A stretch of DNA of 64,000 nucleotides from Methanosarcina barkeri 3 (GTDB taxonomy: Archaea; Halobacteriota; Methanosarcinia; Methanosarcinales; Methanosarcinaceae), in the NCBI RefSeq assembly GCF_000970305.1, contig NZ_CP009517.1, forward strand, positions 2,790,001-2,854,000, given 5' to 3'. Both the position numbers and the translations under genes were made by a program. Position 1 is the stretch's first letter. The number at the start of each line of letters is the position of its first letter. Below the pieces are notes generated by a model. It was not told the origin of the DNA and ran no database searches. It saw only the letters and a program-made list of their open reading frames with translations. This document shows, piece after piece, positions 52,780 through 62,130 of the stretch.

Positions 52780-54138
52780 ATGGCATTATTCGGAACTAAT
52801 GGTGTACGTGGTATCGCCAATGAATATATAATTCCAGAACTGGCTACAAATTTAGCCAGAAGTCTTGGTACATATATGGGTTCAAAAGGTACGGTTGCTA
52901 TAGGCTGCGATACCCGAATTTCAGGTCAGATGCTGAAGTCTGCCGCAATCGCCGGGGCTCTTTCAACAGGTCTGAACGTAATTGACGTGGGAACAGTTCC
53001 TACTCCTTCTATTCAGTATTATGTGCGTGATTATGCCGATGCCGGAATAGTTATTACCGCATCCCACAACCCAAGACAATATAATGGAATCAAGTTAATT
53101 GCTGGAGATGGTACGGAGTTTCCAAGAGATGGAGAAAGGGAGATCGAAAAAATATACTCTTCTGGAAAATATTCTACTGTATCCTGGGAGAAAACCGGTA
53201 GCTTCAGGATCGATCCGGGTGTCAATGAATACTATATCAAAAATGTTATCAAGGCTGTAGATGCCGAAAAGATTCAAAGCAGTAAACTCAAGGTAGTTGT
53301 TGATACAGGTTGTGGAGCAGGTTCGCTCACTCTTCCTTTCCTGCTCAGAGAACTGGGCTGTAATGTGCTGACCCTTGGAGCTCAGCCAGATGGAACCTTT
53401 CCCTGGCGAAATCCCGAACCCACCCCCGATGCTCTAACCGAGCTCTCCGAACTTGTGAAAATGACAGGTGCCGATCTCGGAGCAGCCCATGATGGTGATG
53501 CAGATAGGATAGTCTTTATGGATGAAAATGGCGAGTTCTTAAATGAAGAGGTTCTGCTTGCCATGATGGCAAAATATATGCTTGAACGCGAAAAAGGACC
53601 CATAGTAACTCCCGTTAGCTCTTCACAGAGAATGGCTGACGTAGCAAAAGAAGAAGGTGTTGAGCTTTACTGGACAGCAGTCGGATCCATCAACGTTGCC
53701 CGAAAAATGATGGAAGTAAATGCAGTATTCGGAGGCGAGGGTAATGGAGGCCTTATTTTCCCCAAACATCAGTATTGCAGGGATGGAGCAATGGCCTGTG
53801 CCAAAATACTTGAAATTCTGGCTAGCGGGAAAAAACTTTCCGAGCTCGCCAAGAGTGTACCTCAGTATTTCAACGCAAAAACCAAAGTTCCCTCTGTAAA
53901 CACGCAGACCACAATGGAAAGAGTAAAATATGAAGCTTCAGGCCTCGGGTTTAAGATGGACACCATTGACGGAGTCAAAGTCTGGTATGAAGACGGCTGG
54001 GTCCTTATCCGTCCGTCTGGCACGGAACCGATATTCCGAATCTTTGCCGAAGCAAAAAAGCAGGAAAGAGCTGAAGAACTCATGCAGGAAGGCCTTCAAA
54101 TGGTTATAAGAGCAGAAAAAGCTTCAATTTCCAAATGA
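52780..54138 (+). CDS. Phosphoglucosamine mutase / phosphomannomutase
   Basis: 452 aa. Alpha-D-phosphohexomutase with four domains: the catalytic phosphoserine Ser95 in ITASHNPRQYNGIK, the metal-binding loop DGDADRIVF (about 238-246), the sugar-binding GGEGNGG loop (about 324-330) and the phosphate-binding PSGTEPIFRIFAEA at the C-terminus. In archaea such enzymes provide UDP-GlcNAc and GDP-mannose precursors of S-layer glycans. Start FGTNGVRG is conserved. GGAG lies 8 bases before the ATG. Stands just after larE (divergent) and before the composite repeat. GlmM and phosphomannomutase activity cannot be told apart from the sequence. Confidence 0.92.
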   Translation: MALFGTNGVRGIANEYIIPELATNLARSLGTYMGSKGTVAIGCDTRISGQMLKSAAIAGALSTGLNVIDVGTVPTPSIQYYVRDYADAGIVITASHNPRQYNGIKLIAGDGTEFPRDGEREIEKIYSSGKYSTVSWEKTGSFRIDPGVNEYYIKNVIKAVDAEKIQSSKLKVVVDTGCGAGSLTLPFLLRELGCNVLTLGAQPDGTFPWRNPEPTPDALTELSELVKMTGADLGAAHDGDADRIVFMDENGEFLNEEVLLAMMAKYMLEREKGPIVTPVSSSQRMADVAKEEGVELYWTAVGSINVARKMMEVNAVFGGEGNGGLIFPKHQYCRDGAMACAKILEILASGKKLSELAKSVPQYFNAKTKVPSVNTQTTMERVKYEASGLGFKMDTIDGVKVWYEDGWVLIRPSGTEPIFRIFAEAKKQERAEELMQEGLQMVIRAEKASISK

Positions 54139-54161
54139 GCCTGGATTTCTTTAGGATTTTC

Positions 54162-54390
54162 GATCAACCGTTGACCCGCAACCGTTGCGTCGGTTGATCA
54201 CGCCTATAGGGTTTGGGGATAAGTTCCTCAAATCCAAATGTTACTGGGTTTTCGCTCAAGCCTTTTAAAAAAGGCTTGTGATCACACCTATAGGGTTTGG
54301 GGATAAGTTTTTTCAAATCCAAACGTTTCGCGGGTTTTCGATAAAACCTTTTCTCAAAAGGTTTTCGGTCAAGCAATTTTTTCAAAAGGC
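54162..54390 (-). repeat. Composite palindromic repeat, copy 4
   Basis: B module GATCAACCG..CGGTTGATC (a 9-bp inverted repeat around CCGTTGACCCGCAACCGTTG) starts 25 bases after the phosphomutase stop codon. It is followed by ACGCCTATAGGGTTTGGGGAT, A-type hairpins CAAGCC-TTTTAAAAAA-GGCTTG and TGATCACACCTATAGGGTTT, to about 54390. Confidence 0.85.
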
Positions 54391-54481
54391 TTGCGGGAAA
54401 GCAGTTTTTTCAAAAGCTATTATTAGAAAACTTGTCAGACAATCTTTTTATTATCTGACAGCTTTTTGATATCCAGATACC

Positions 54482-55750
54482 ATGACTTTTAGAGCTTTTA
54501 TTGACCAGTTAAAAGAAAATGGAAAACTGGTAGAGATTTTCCAATCTGTGTCTCCAAGGTTTGAGGCTTCAAGAATTGCAAGAGCCGCAAAAGCCCCGGT
54601 TTTATTCCATAATATTTCGGGTTCAAAAGTCATAATGAACCTGCTTGGATCAAGAGACGAACTGGCCTCCATGCTTGGAGTTCCTAAAGAAGAAATTATA
54701 AGGAGGCTTTCTGAAGTTTCTCCTGAGGGCGAAGTACGGCTGGTGTCAGAATCTCCAACCCTTGAGGTCATAGAAGATCAGGTTGATCTGACGAAACTTC
54801 CTATACTCACGCATTTTGAAAAAGACGGAGCTCCTTATATAACGGCAGGAATTGTTGTTTCCGAGTACGGAGACACAATTAATGCTTCAATTCATCGGCT
54901 TATGCTAGCAGGAAAAGATAAACTTGCAGTTCGCCTGGTTCCTCCAAGGCATACTTATCTGCTTCACAAAAAAGCCGCTGAAAAAAGCGAACCTTTGCCT
55001 GTTGCAATCGTGCTTGGCTGCGACCCTACAATCATTTATGCGACTTCCACACGGGTTCCTGTAGGAAAAGAATTCGAATACGCAGCTGCTCTGCGAGGAG
55101 CTCCTGTTGAGCTGTTTGAGTGCGCAAACGGGGTAAAAGTTCCTCATGCCGAAATTGTGCTTGAAGGCTATATTGATCCTGTAGAAAAGATTGATGAAGG
55201 ACCTTTTGTAGACATCACAGGAACATACGATGTTATAAGAAAGGAACCTGTTATTCATATTACTCGAGTTATCCATAGAAAAGACCCGATCTATCACGGA
55301 ATTCTGCCAGCCGGTCCTGAGCACCTCCTGATGATGGGGGTACCTTACGAGCCAAGAATTTACAGGGCTGTCGGTGAGGTCACGACGGTCAAAAACGTAG
55401 TATTGACAGAAGGAGGATGCTGTTATCTCCATGCAGTCGTTCAGATCGAAAAACAGACTGAAGGAGATGGAAAAAACGCTATTATGGCGGCCTTTGCAGC
55501 ACATACTAGCCTTAAGCATGTAGTGATTGTGGACGAGGATATAAACATTTTTGACCCTAACGATGTCGAGTTTGCGATTGCCACGAGGGTGAAAGGAGAT
55601 GTGGATATTCTTATTATCCCCAATGTCCGGGGTAGTTCCCTTGACCCGCGAGGAGCTCCTGATGGAACGACAACAAAAGTGGGAATTGATGCTACAAAAG
55701 TGCTTATAGAAAAAGAAAATTTTGAAAGGGCAGTAATTCCGGAAGAGTAA
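54482..55750 (+). CDS. UbiD-family decarboxylase, anhydromevalonate phosphate decarboxylase
   Basis: 422 aa. Prenylated-FMN-dependent UbiD-like enzyme. Family features are the N-terminal domain (TFRAFIDQLKENGKLVEIFQ) and a C-terminal catalytic domain with ATSTRVPVGKEFEYAAALRG and EGPFVDITGTYD. In Methanosarcina this protein decarboxylates trans-anhydromevalonate 5-phosphate to isopentenyl phosphate, a step of the archaeal mevalonate route. It is followed by the aconitase X subunits that make its substrate, which supports the assignment over generic UbiD. Starts with ATG at 54482; no strong ribosome-binding site. Confidence 0.9.
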   Translation: MTFRAFIDQLKENGKLVEIFQSVSPRFEASRIARAAKAPVLFHNISGSKVIMNLLGSRDELASMLGVPKEEIIRRLSEVSPEGEVRLVSESPTLEVIEDQVDLTKLPILTHFEKDGAPYITAGIVVSEYGDTINASIHRLMLAGKDKLAVRLVPPRHTYLLHKKAAEKSEPLPVAIVLGCDPTIIYATSTRVPVGKEFEYAAALRGAPVELFECANGVKVPHAEIVLEGYIDPVEKIDEGPFVDITGTYDVIRKEPVIHITRVIHRKDPIYHGILPAGPEHLLMMGVPYEPRIYRAVGEVTTVKNVVLTEGGCCYLHAVVQIEKQTEGDGKNAIMAAFAAHTSLKHVVIVDEDINIFDPNDVEFAIATRVKGDVDILIIPNVRGSSLDPRGAPDGTTTKVGIDATKVLIEKENFERAVIPEE

Positions 55751-55793
55751 ATAAAATTATTTTAAGCATCTGGCAATTACCGAGTGAATTTCA

Positions 55794-57011
55794 ATGTATC
55801 TTACAAAAGAAGAAGAACAAATCCTGAACGGAGAATCCGGGGAGACTCTAAGGCAGGCTATCGAAATCCTGGTAGCTCTTGGAGATATTTACGGTGCAGA
55901 TAGACTTATCCCAATTAAAAGCTCTCAGATAGCAGGGGTCTCCTATAAAACCATGGGCGATGCAGGCCTTGAATGGATTTCAGACCTGCAGGGCAAGGTT
56001 AAGGTCCCTTCGATTCTGAACCCTGCAGGGATGGATCTGCAAGACTGGAAAAGGCTCAGGATTTCACCCGAGTTTGCGGAAAAGCAGAAATTGATTGTTC
56101 AGGCATATGAAAAACTGGGAATTCGGTGCGAGTGCACGTGCACGCCCTATAATCTCGAGGGTTTTAACGTTGGTTACGGTGACCATCTTGCATGGAGTGA
56201 GTCATCAGCTGTCTCCTATGCAAATTCCGTACTTGGAGCCAGGACAAACCGGGAAGGTGGACCTTCAGCCCTTTCTGCGGCACTTCTTGGAAAAACTGCA
56301 AATTATGGATTCCATCTGGACGAAAACCGTATGCCTGAGATTTCATTTGATGTAGGGTATTCACTAAAGGGATCGGATTACGGTGCACTCGGTTATGTAG
56401 CTGGCAAACTTGCAGGAAGCAAGGTGCCTATTTTTCATCTAAGGTGTACTCCGGATGCGGATGAGTTAAAAGCGCTAGGAGCTGCAATGGCAGCGTCAGG
56501 AGCAGTTGCCCTTTACCACGTTAAAGGAGTCACGCCTGAGATTTGCAGGATGGATTTTGAAGAGCCGACGGAAAAAATAACTATTGAGAAAAGTCAGCTC
56601 GACGAGGTTTACGAAGGCCTGAGAAAAGCCTGCAAAGAGCCAGAACTGATAACCATAGGATGCCCTCACTGCTCGGCAGCAGAGCTTGAAAAGGCAGCCG
56701 AACTCCTGAGAGGGAAAACGGTTTTAAAAGAGTTCTGGATCTTTACCTCAAGAAAACTTGCAAAGCTCCATCCTGAGTACATCAAGACTATAGAAAAAAG
56801 TGGAGCTAAGGTTGTCTGTGATACCTGCATGGTAGTTTCTCCTGCTACCAACAGCTATTCCTGTGTCATGGTGAACTCAGGAAAAGCGCTTGCTTACGTA
56901 CCAGGGATGTGTGGAGCTGAAGCAGTATACGGAAGTATGGAAACATGTGTTGAGGAAGCAATCGGTGAGACAACAAAGAAGGTTGCAAAGAAGGCAGGTG
57001 GTTCTAATTAA
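55794..57011 (+). CDS. Phosphomevalonate dehydratase large subunit (aconitase X, DUF521)
   Basis: 405 aa. The Fe-S-containing aconitase X family enzyme removes water from mevalonate 5-phosphate to give trans-anhydromevalonate 5-phosphate. Candidate cluster cysteines are in CECTCTPYNLEG (about 116-127), IGCPHCSAAELEK (about 289-301) and CDTCMVVSPATNSYSCVM (about 342-359). The start MYLTKEEEQILNGESGE is typical of the family. It lies 43 bases after the UbiD gene and overlaps the small subunit gene by 14 bases, giving a three-gene operon. Confidence 0.92.
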   Translation: MYLTKEEEQILNGESGETLRQAIEILVALGDIYGADRLIPIKSSQIAGVSYKTMGDAGLEWISDLQGKVKVPSILNPAGMDLQDWKRLRISPEFAEKQKLIVQAYEKLGIRCECTCTPYNLEGFNVGYGDHLAWSESSAVSYANSVLGARTNREGGPSALSAALLGKTANYGFHLDENRMPEISFDVGYSLKGSDYGALGYVAGKLAGSKVPIFHLRCTPDADELKALGAAMAASGAVALYHVKGVTPEICRMDFEEPTEKITIEKSQLDEVYEGLRKACKEPELITIGCPHCSAAELEKAAELLRGKTVLKEFWIFTSRKLAKLHPEYIKTIEKSGAKVVCDTCMVVSPATNSYSCVMVNSGKALAYVPGMCGAEAVYGSMETCVEEAIGETTKKVAKKAGGSN

Positions 57012-57435
57012 ACTTAAAGGCAGGACAATTTCCAGAGGATGTGCAAGAGGAGAAGTACTTCTCTCCATAGACCCCATCTCTTTCCTTGGCAGTGTAGACC
57101 CGAAAACAGGGGTTATAATTGAAGAAAACCACGCCCTTGAAGGAAAATCAATTCAGGGTAAAGTTCTTGTTTTTCCCCACGGCAAAGGCTCTACAGTCGG
57201 CTCGTACGTTATGTATCAACTCAAGAAAAACGGAGTCGCTCCTTCAGCGATAATAAATCTGGAAACCGAACCCATAGTTGCAGTTGGAGCCATTATTTCC
57301 GAAATCCCACTTGTTGATATGCTTGAGAGAAACCCTTACGAAGTATTAAATAATGGAGACTTTGTTGTGGTTAACGGAAGTAAAGGATATATTGAACTTA
57401 TCAAACAGGAAACAAATAAAACTGAATGTAATTAA
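56998..57435 (+). CDS. Phosphomevalonate dehydratase small subunit (DUF126)
   Basis: 145 aa from the chosen GTG. The frame from 56890 is open but upstream of this point runs inside the large subunit gene. At 56998 GTG follows GAAGG and yields VVLIKLKGRTISRGCARGEV, matching the DUF126 start. Visible motifs are GKVLVFPHGKGSTVGSYVMY (the substrate-binding loop with Ser/Arg-like residues) and EPIVAVGAIISEIPLVD. It completes the aconitase X heterodimer. Overlap with the large subunit gene implies translational coupling. Confidence 0.9.
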   Translation: MVLIKLKGRTISRGCARGEVLLSIDPISFLGSVDPKTGVIIEENHALEGKSIQGKVLVFPHGKGSTVGSYVMYQLKKNGVAPSAIINLETEPIVAVGAIISEIPLVDMLERNPYEVLNNGDFVVVNGSKGYIELIKQETNKTECN

Positions 57436-57553
57436 AATTGAAGAAATAATTAGCAAACGAAAAATGATAATTTAAGTTCTGAAGTGAACTGATAAAGTTG
57501 AAAAGGGATAAATCTAAAAAACAAATCTTAAGCTGGGATATAGGAACTCAAAA

Positions 57554-58666
57554 ATGAACCAGGAAAACCATAAAAAAGGCAAAGGAAAATTCAATGCCGA
57601 AGAAACGGTTTCACGTTTATATCCTTACATAGTCAGGGTATTCGACGTTTATGAGGTCCAGAATTCCGGAGAAGCGCTTTACTTCTATGGAACTCCTCGA
57701 ACCAGTAATGAAAATATTACGGGAGAACTCTGGGAGCCTTTACAGCAGTTTGGTTTTAGCTGTACTCTAAAGTACGAGCTTGGAGAATACGTACTGCTGG
57801 TTTTTCCTGAAAAGAAGACAAAGGAAAAGACCTGGATAAACCTTGTCCTTTTCATAGCAACCTTTTTTACAACTATGGTTTGCGGAGCCTGGATGTCAGG
57901 AGCAGACCTCGAAAGCGAGCCCTTCCAGCTTTTCCGAGGCTTACCGTTTACCCTTGCGATAATGGCAGTTCTTGGTTCCCATGAGATGGCTCACTATGTA
58001 ATGGCCAGATACCATGGAATGAAGGCATCTCTTCCGTATTTCATTCCTTTCCCAACTTTTATTGGCACAATGGGAGCGTTAATTCGCTATAGAGGACCTG
58101 TGCCAAGCCGAAAAGCACTTTTTGACGTGGGAGTTGCAGGGCCACTGGTAGGGCTGTTTATGTCAGTTGCGGTTACGGTAATAGGACTTAACCTTGAGTC
58201 GCCTGCAGTAAGCCCCCTGTCGGATTCTATGATGCTTGGTCTTGGCTTACCTCCTCTTTTCGTATTTATCCAGAAACTTGTCGGAGCTACAGGAGAAAAC
58301 CTTCATCCCGTAGCCTTTGCAGGTTGGGTAGGAATGTTCGTAACCCTGCTCAACCTTCTCCCTGCTGGACAACTTGACGGTGGGCACATCCTCAGGGCTA
58401 TGCTGGGTAAGAAAGCGGAAAAGATTTCATTTATGATGCCTCGTGTCCTGTTTCTGATAGGACTTTATGTAATTTACTGGATGAAAGAAGACGGATTCAT
58501 ATGGATATCCTGGGCCCTTTTCCTCTGGATTTTTGCTGCGGTAGGGCATCCATCTCCTCTGCACGATAAAGTCGAACTGGACAAAAAACGCATCCTATTA
58601 GGGATTATTACCTTTATTCTGGGCTTACTCTGCTTTACTTTAATACCTTTTAAACCGATTCCCTGA
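57554..58666 (+). CDS. M50-family (site-2-protease-like) metalloprotease
   Basis: 370 aa. Zinc-binding HEMAH at 143-147 in a membrane helix, followed by a family motif NLLPAGQLDGGHI (about 264-276) with the third ligand Asp. Several helices (VLFIATFFTTMVCGAWMSG at residues 98-116, LFDVGVAGPLVGLFMSV, LFLWIFAAVGHPSP, ILGLLCFTLIP) fit the intramembrane S2P fold. The N-terminal ~90 residues are a soluble domain. Such enzymes cleave membrane-bound regulators, but no candidate substrate is adjacent. The ATG follows a GGATATAGGA purine stretch. Confidence 0.88.
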   Translation: MNQENHKKGKGKFNAEETVSRLYPYIVRVFDVYEVQNSGEALYFYGTPRTSNENITGELWEPLQQFGFSCTLKYELGEYVLLVFPEKKTKEKTWINLVLFIATFFTTMVCGAWMSGADLESEPFQLFRGLPFTLAIMAVLGSHEMAHYVMARYHGMKASLPYFIPFPTFIGTMGALIRYRGPVPSRKALFDVGVAGPLVGLFMSVAVTVIGLNLESPAVSPLSDSMMLGLGLPPLFVFIQKLVGATGENLHPVAFAGWVGMFVTLLNLLPAGQLDGGHILRAMLGKKAEKISFMMPRVLFLIGLYVIYWMKEDGFIWISWALFLWIFAAVGHPSPLHDKVELDKKRILLGIITFILGLLCFTLIPFKPIP

Positions 58667-58711
58667 AAAATATGGATTTTTAAAAACGGAGGAAAAAACG
58701 GAGGAAAAAGT

Positions 58712-59851
58712 ATGAACGTGCACTTCCGGTATAGTAAGAAAAACTCTTACAGCTTTGCGGTCCTTTCGCCTTTACTGCCGGAAGCCGGTTTTGTAGACAG
58801 GCCTGTAGACGGAATCATGCTCTACAGTTTTACAACGCGCCAGGCAGCAAAGGTATTTATGGAAGTGAAAAATGCAGGCACTGATTCTGTTTTTATTGCT
58901 GGAGGACCTCACCCATCCGGTGCTCCAGAAGAGACACTTGAATACTTTGACTATGTCGTGATAGGGGAAGGAGAGGAAACCCTTCCGGAACTTGTGAAAA
59001 TGGTTCAGGAAAAGGGAGATCCAGAAAAAGTACCTGGCATTGCGTATAGGGAAGCAGAAACGGGTAAGGTTGTTATGACTGCGAAAAGGCCTTATGCAAA
59101 CCTTGATTCCTACCCCTGTTTTGACCCTCATAAACTCCGTGCCCCTATTGAAATTAGCAGGGGATGTCCCTGGGGCTGCAAGTACTGTCAGACTCCCAGG
59201 CTTTTCGGAAGAGAAGTAAGACACAGAAGCATAGATTCGATTATGAAAAACGCAAGGTACTATGATGATCTTCGCTTTATAGCCTCCAATGCCTTGGGTT
59301 ACGGAAGTGACGGAATTCACCCCAGGTTTGACAAAGTGGAAAAATTGCTTTCCGCACTTCATAAACTGCCTGATAAAAAAATCTTTTTCGGGACTTTTCC
59401 TTCGGAAGTGCGTCCTGAGTTCGTAACCGATGAATCGGTTGAACTCGTGAGAAAATACTGCGCAAACGATAGCCTTAGTGTTGGAGTTCAATCAGGCAGT
59501 GACCGAATTCTAAAGGAGATCAGGAGAGGGCATACTGTTGGAGACAGTATTTCAGCAGTCGAATGCTGTCTGGAGCATGAAATTGTTCCGGCGGTTGATT
59601 TCATCTTCGGTCTTCCCACCGAAACCGAAGAAGACCAGGAAAAAAGCCTTAATCTTGTTCGCTGGATTTGCAAGAAAGGAGGCACTGTAAGGGCCCATTA
59701 CCTAACTCCCCTGCCCGGAACTCCATATGCATCGGCTGTTCCTTCAGAAGTAAGTGATCAGGTAAGGCGAGAGCTTGGAAAGCTTGCCCTTGGGGGCAAA
59801 CTTACAGGATACTGGGAAAAACACCGAAAATTTGAAAAAAAGCCAAGTTAA
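58712..59851 (+). CDS. Radical SAM protein with B12-binding-like N-terminus (TIGR04013-type)
   Basis: 379 aa. The N-terminal domain (about residues 30-110) resembles cobalamin-binding proteins but lacks a DxHxxG motif: VDGIMLYSFTTRQAAKVF, VFIAGGPHPSGAPEETLEYF, YVVIGEGEETLPELVKM. The cluster motif CPWGCKYC gives Cys152, 156, 159. The barrel includes VGVQSGSDRILKEIRRGHT and DFIFGLPTETEEDQEKSL. It belongs to the methanogen B12-binding/radical SAM group of unknown reaction. The upstream ACGGAGGAAAAA sequence is duplicated, giving two overlapping ribosome-binding sites. Distinct from the radical SAM at 7.9 kb. Confidence 0.88.
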   Translation: MNVHFRYSKKNSYSFAVLSPLLPEAGFVDRPVDGIMLYSFTTRQAAKVFMEVKNAGTDSVFIAGGPHPSGAPEETLEYFDYVVIGEGEETLPELVKMVQEKGDPEKVPGIAYREAETGKVVMTAKRPYANLDSYPCFDPHKLRAPIEISRGCPWGCKYCQTPRLFGREVRHRSIDSIMKNARYYDDLRFIASNALGYGSDGIHPRFDKVEKLLSALHKLPDKKIFFGTFPSEVRPEFVTDESVELVRKYCANDSLSVGVQSGSDRILKEIRRGHTVGDSISAVECCLEHEIVPAVDFIFGLPTETEEDQEKSLNLVRWICKKGGTVRAHYLTPLPGTPYASAVPSEVSDQVRRELGKLALGGKLTGYWEKHRKFEKKPS

Positions 59852-60398
59852 GAAATCAGGTTAAAAGCCGGTATGAAATTTCAGTACCGACTTCTAAACC
59901 AAATCTCACTGTTCTTGATTCAGTAAATCCCCTGGGATATTTGAGCACAATTTATTTATTTATTTATTTATTTATTTATAGTTACTTACTTTTGAAATTT
60001 ACGCACATACTATCTACTCTTACTTTGTTACTACTTTCTCCTATCAACTCCATAACCTGAATTCAAGTTTTAATCCATAGTTTTTATTTTGACTAAATCT
60101 CAATTTTATAAATTTATTTGCTGGTCCTAAACTTTCGATTGATCTTGTGCTATCGGCTGTTCCTTTAATCAAACAATACTTTGAGTTTCTACTATATCCT
60201 CAGTTTAGAATGTATACTTTGAGCTTAGGAGGCTCATATACTAACATAATTTTTTAGGGAGAACCTTTCATTTATAATTTCATATGTAATAAAGTAATCA
60301 ATCTATTTATAATTTGTTGCTACTAATTTAAAATTAAAGTACACTAATCAAGTAAAAGTCAGTCAAGTTCTGTAATCTGCTTTTGAAAATTGTTTGCC
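59852..60398. other. AT-rich gap with an ATTT microsatellite
   Basis: An (ATTT)n run of seven or eight units lies at about 59949-59980. No gene is seen between the radical SAM gene and the composite repeat. Confidence 0.6.
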
Positions 60399-60580
60399 TG
60401 CAAGCCTTTTCAAAAAACTGCTTGACCGAAAACCTTTTGAGAAAAGGTTTTATCGAAAACCCGAGAAACGTTTGGATTTGAAAAAAATTATCCCCAAACC
60501 CTATAGGCGTGATCAACCGGCGCAACGGTTGCGGGTCAACGGTTGCGGGTCAACGGTTGCGGGTCAACGGTTGCTACAAA
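60399..60580 (+). repeat. Composite palindromic repeat, copy 5
   Basis: A hairpins CAAGCC-TTTTCAAAAAACTG and AAACCTTTTGAGAAAAGGTTT, then CCCAAACCCTATAGGCGTGA, then a B module with CAACCGGCGCAACGGTTG and three GGTTGCGGGTCAAC repeats, ending about 60 bases from the citrate synthase stop codon (B module toward that gene's 3' end). Confidence 0.85.
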
Positions 60581-60636
60581 AAACATTTTTAAAAAAAGCT
60601 TGACAAAAGATAAAAGGATAATCTTAAAAGATAATT

Positions 60637-61704
60637 TTAGCATTCATCAAGCATGAAAGCCCTGGGCCTTATGATCTTTTTCTTCTCGTACTGATCAAAG
60701 CAGTGAGCTATCCAGCCTGAAACCCTGCCGATTGCAAAGATCGATGTTGCAAGTTGAGGAGGAATATCCATATATTTGTAAATAACTCCCGAGTAAAAAT
60801 CAACGTTAGGATAGATTGGCTTTCCTTTCTTTTCTACAAGTTCACGGATAACAGTATTTTCTACTACTTCGGCAGTGTTGTACCAGTGCATATCCCCCTT
60901 TGCTTCTGCGAGTTGTTTAGCAAGCTGCTTGAATATCGTGCCTCTAGGATCGTAAGTTTTGTAAACTCTATGTCCAAAACCCATAATTTTTTCTTTTTTA
61001 CTTAGTTTATCGAGGACGTAATTTTCTGCGTTTTCTGGGCAAGCAATTTCTTCGATCATAGTCACGACTTCTGCCCTTGCCCCTCCGTGCAGAGGACCTT
61101 TAAGGGTGCAGAGCCCGGAAACAACAGCAGAATAGAGATCCGAAAGAGTAGAGGCAGTAACTCTTGAAGAAAAAGTAGAGGCATTTAATTCGTGTTCGGC
61201 ACTGAGAATGAAGTCTTTCTCCATGACCTCAGCCTCCAGCTGAGTTGGTTTATTTCCTCTTAACATATACAGAAAGTTAGCTCCGTGGGATAGGGATGGA
61301 TCAGGAGGTACAGGTTGTTTTCCGTTTGCGATTCTAAAATATGCAGCAACTATGGTTGGTATCTTGGCAATTAACCTTATAGCTTTTCTCATATTTCCTT
61401 CGGGAGAACTGTCGTTAATATCCGGATCGAACTGTGATATAAAAGAAACGATTGTACGCAGTGCTTCTATAGAGTCAATATTGAAATTGCACATACGGAT
61501 AACGTCTATCACCTCCCTGTTAACTTCACGCTCCCCATGCAGGCAGGCTGCATACTCGGCAAGTTCCTGATCTCCGGGAAGCTCTCCCTGGATAAGCAGA
61601 TAGGAAACGGCATCATAGGGAAGCTCAACCAGCTGGTTAATGTCTATCTCCCTGTATTTCAGAATGCCCTCTAACCCATCTATGAAACAGATATTTTTAC
61701 TCAT
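60637..61704 (-). CDS. Citrate synthase
   Basis: 355 aa from MSKNICFIDGLEGILKYREI. Condenses oxaloacetate and acetyl-CoA; in Methanosarcina this opens a partial oxidative TCA branch to 2-oxoglutarate. Catalytic histidines are in LHGGARAEVV (with LKGP) and MGFGHRVYKTYDPR; the catalytic Asp is in PNVDFYSGVIYKY. GAGGT lies 6 bases before the ATG at 61704; a GTG 4 codons upstream would overlap that site, so the ATG is preferred. Size is typical of the archaeal/Gram-positive short form. The aconitase gene follows (upstream on the minus strand), so the two may be cotranscribed. Confidence 0.93.
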   Translation of the reverse strand: MSKNICFIDGLEGILKYREIDINQLVELPYDAVSYLLIQGELPGDQELAEYAACLHGEREVNREVIDVIRMCNFNIDSIEALRTIVSFISQFDPDINDSSPEGNMRKAIRLIAKIPTIVAAYFRIANGKQPVPPDPSLSHGANFLYMLRGNKPTQLEAEVMEKDFILSAEHELNASTFSSRVTASTLSDLYSAVVSGLCTLKGPLHGGARAEVVTMIEEIACPENAENYVLDKLSKKEKIMGFGHRVYKTYDPRGTIFKQLAKQLAEAKGDMHWYNTAEVVENTVIRELVEKKGKPIYPNVDFYSGVIYKYMDIPPQLATSIFAIGRVSGWIAHCFDQYEKKKIIRPRAFMLDEC

Positions 61705-62040
61705 TTTATACCTCACAGTTATGCCAAGAGGATTTTCAAAAAACTTTAAAGTTTGGGGAATCCTCTGCTTATATGTGGAAAATTCAACGCGAAGGGTCTT
61801 ATAAGACCCAAAAATAGGGGTGACAATGCATTCCTATTATCGTCGAATAAGTATATTAAATTTGTTGAAATTATATCTTGAGAGCTTTATAATTATTTTT
61901 TTGATATTAAGGATGCTGCGGCCTTAAACCTCTCGGTTATATTAAAAATGAAATGTGTTCTTTTCAGAAGAAAGTTTTCCTCAAAAAGCTTGTTAGAATT
62001 AAAACAACTTATTATAACTCTCTTTCCGATAAGGAAAAAG
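61705..62040. other. Intergenic region between aconitase and citrate synthase
   Basis: AT-rich with no gene. The short interval and terminator after aconitase suggest that citrate synthase has its own promoter, probably around 61860-61900. Confidence 0.3.
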
Positions 62041-62091
62041 AAAAGGTTTCAAAAAAACAGGAAGTTTTATGTAAAGTTTTTGAAACCTTTT
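62041..62091 (-). terminator. Terminator hairpin after the aconitase gene
   Basis: AAAAGGTTTCAAAAA (62041-62055) and TTTTTGAAACCTTTT (62077-62091) are a perfect 15-bp inverted repeat with a 21-base loop, 40 bases after the aconitase stop codon. Its AAAAGGTTT arms resemble hairpins of the composite repeats. Confidence 0.75.
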
Positions 62092-62130
62092 CAAAAAAGT
62101 TCTTCATCTAATTCAAGAACTAGTAACCTG

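Noticed and set aside
54164-54385. ORF with repeated LIPKPYR peptides (also at 60394-60603)
   Set aside because: The repeated peptide comes from the CCTATAGGGTTTGGGGAT link of the composite repeat read in one frame; the same frame is not kept in other copies.
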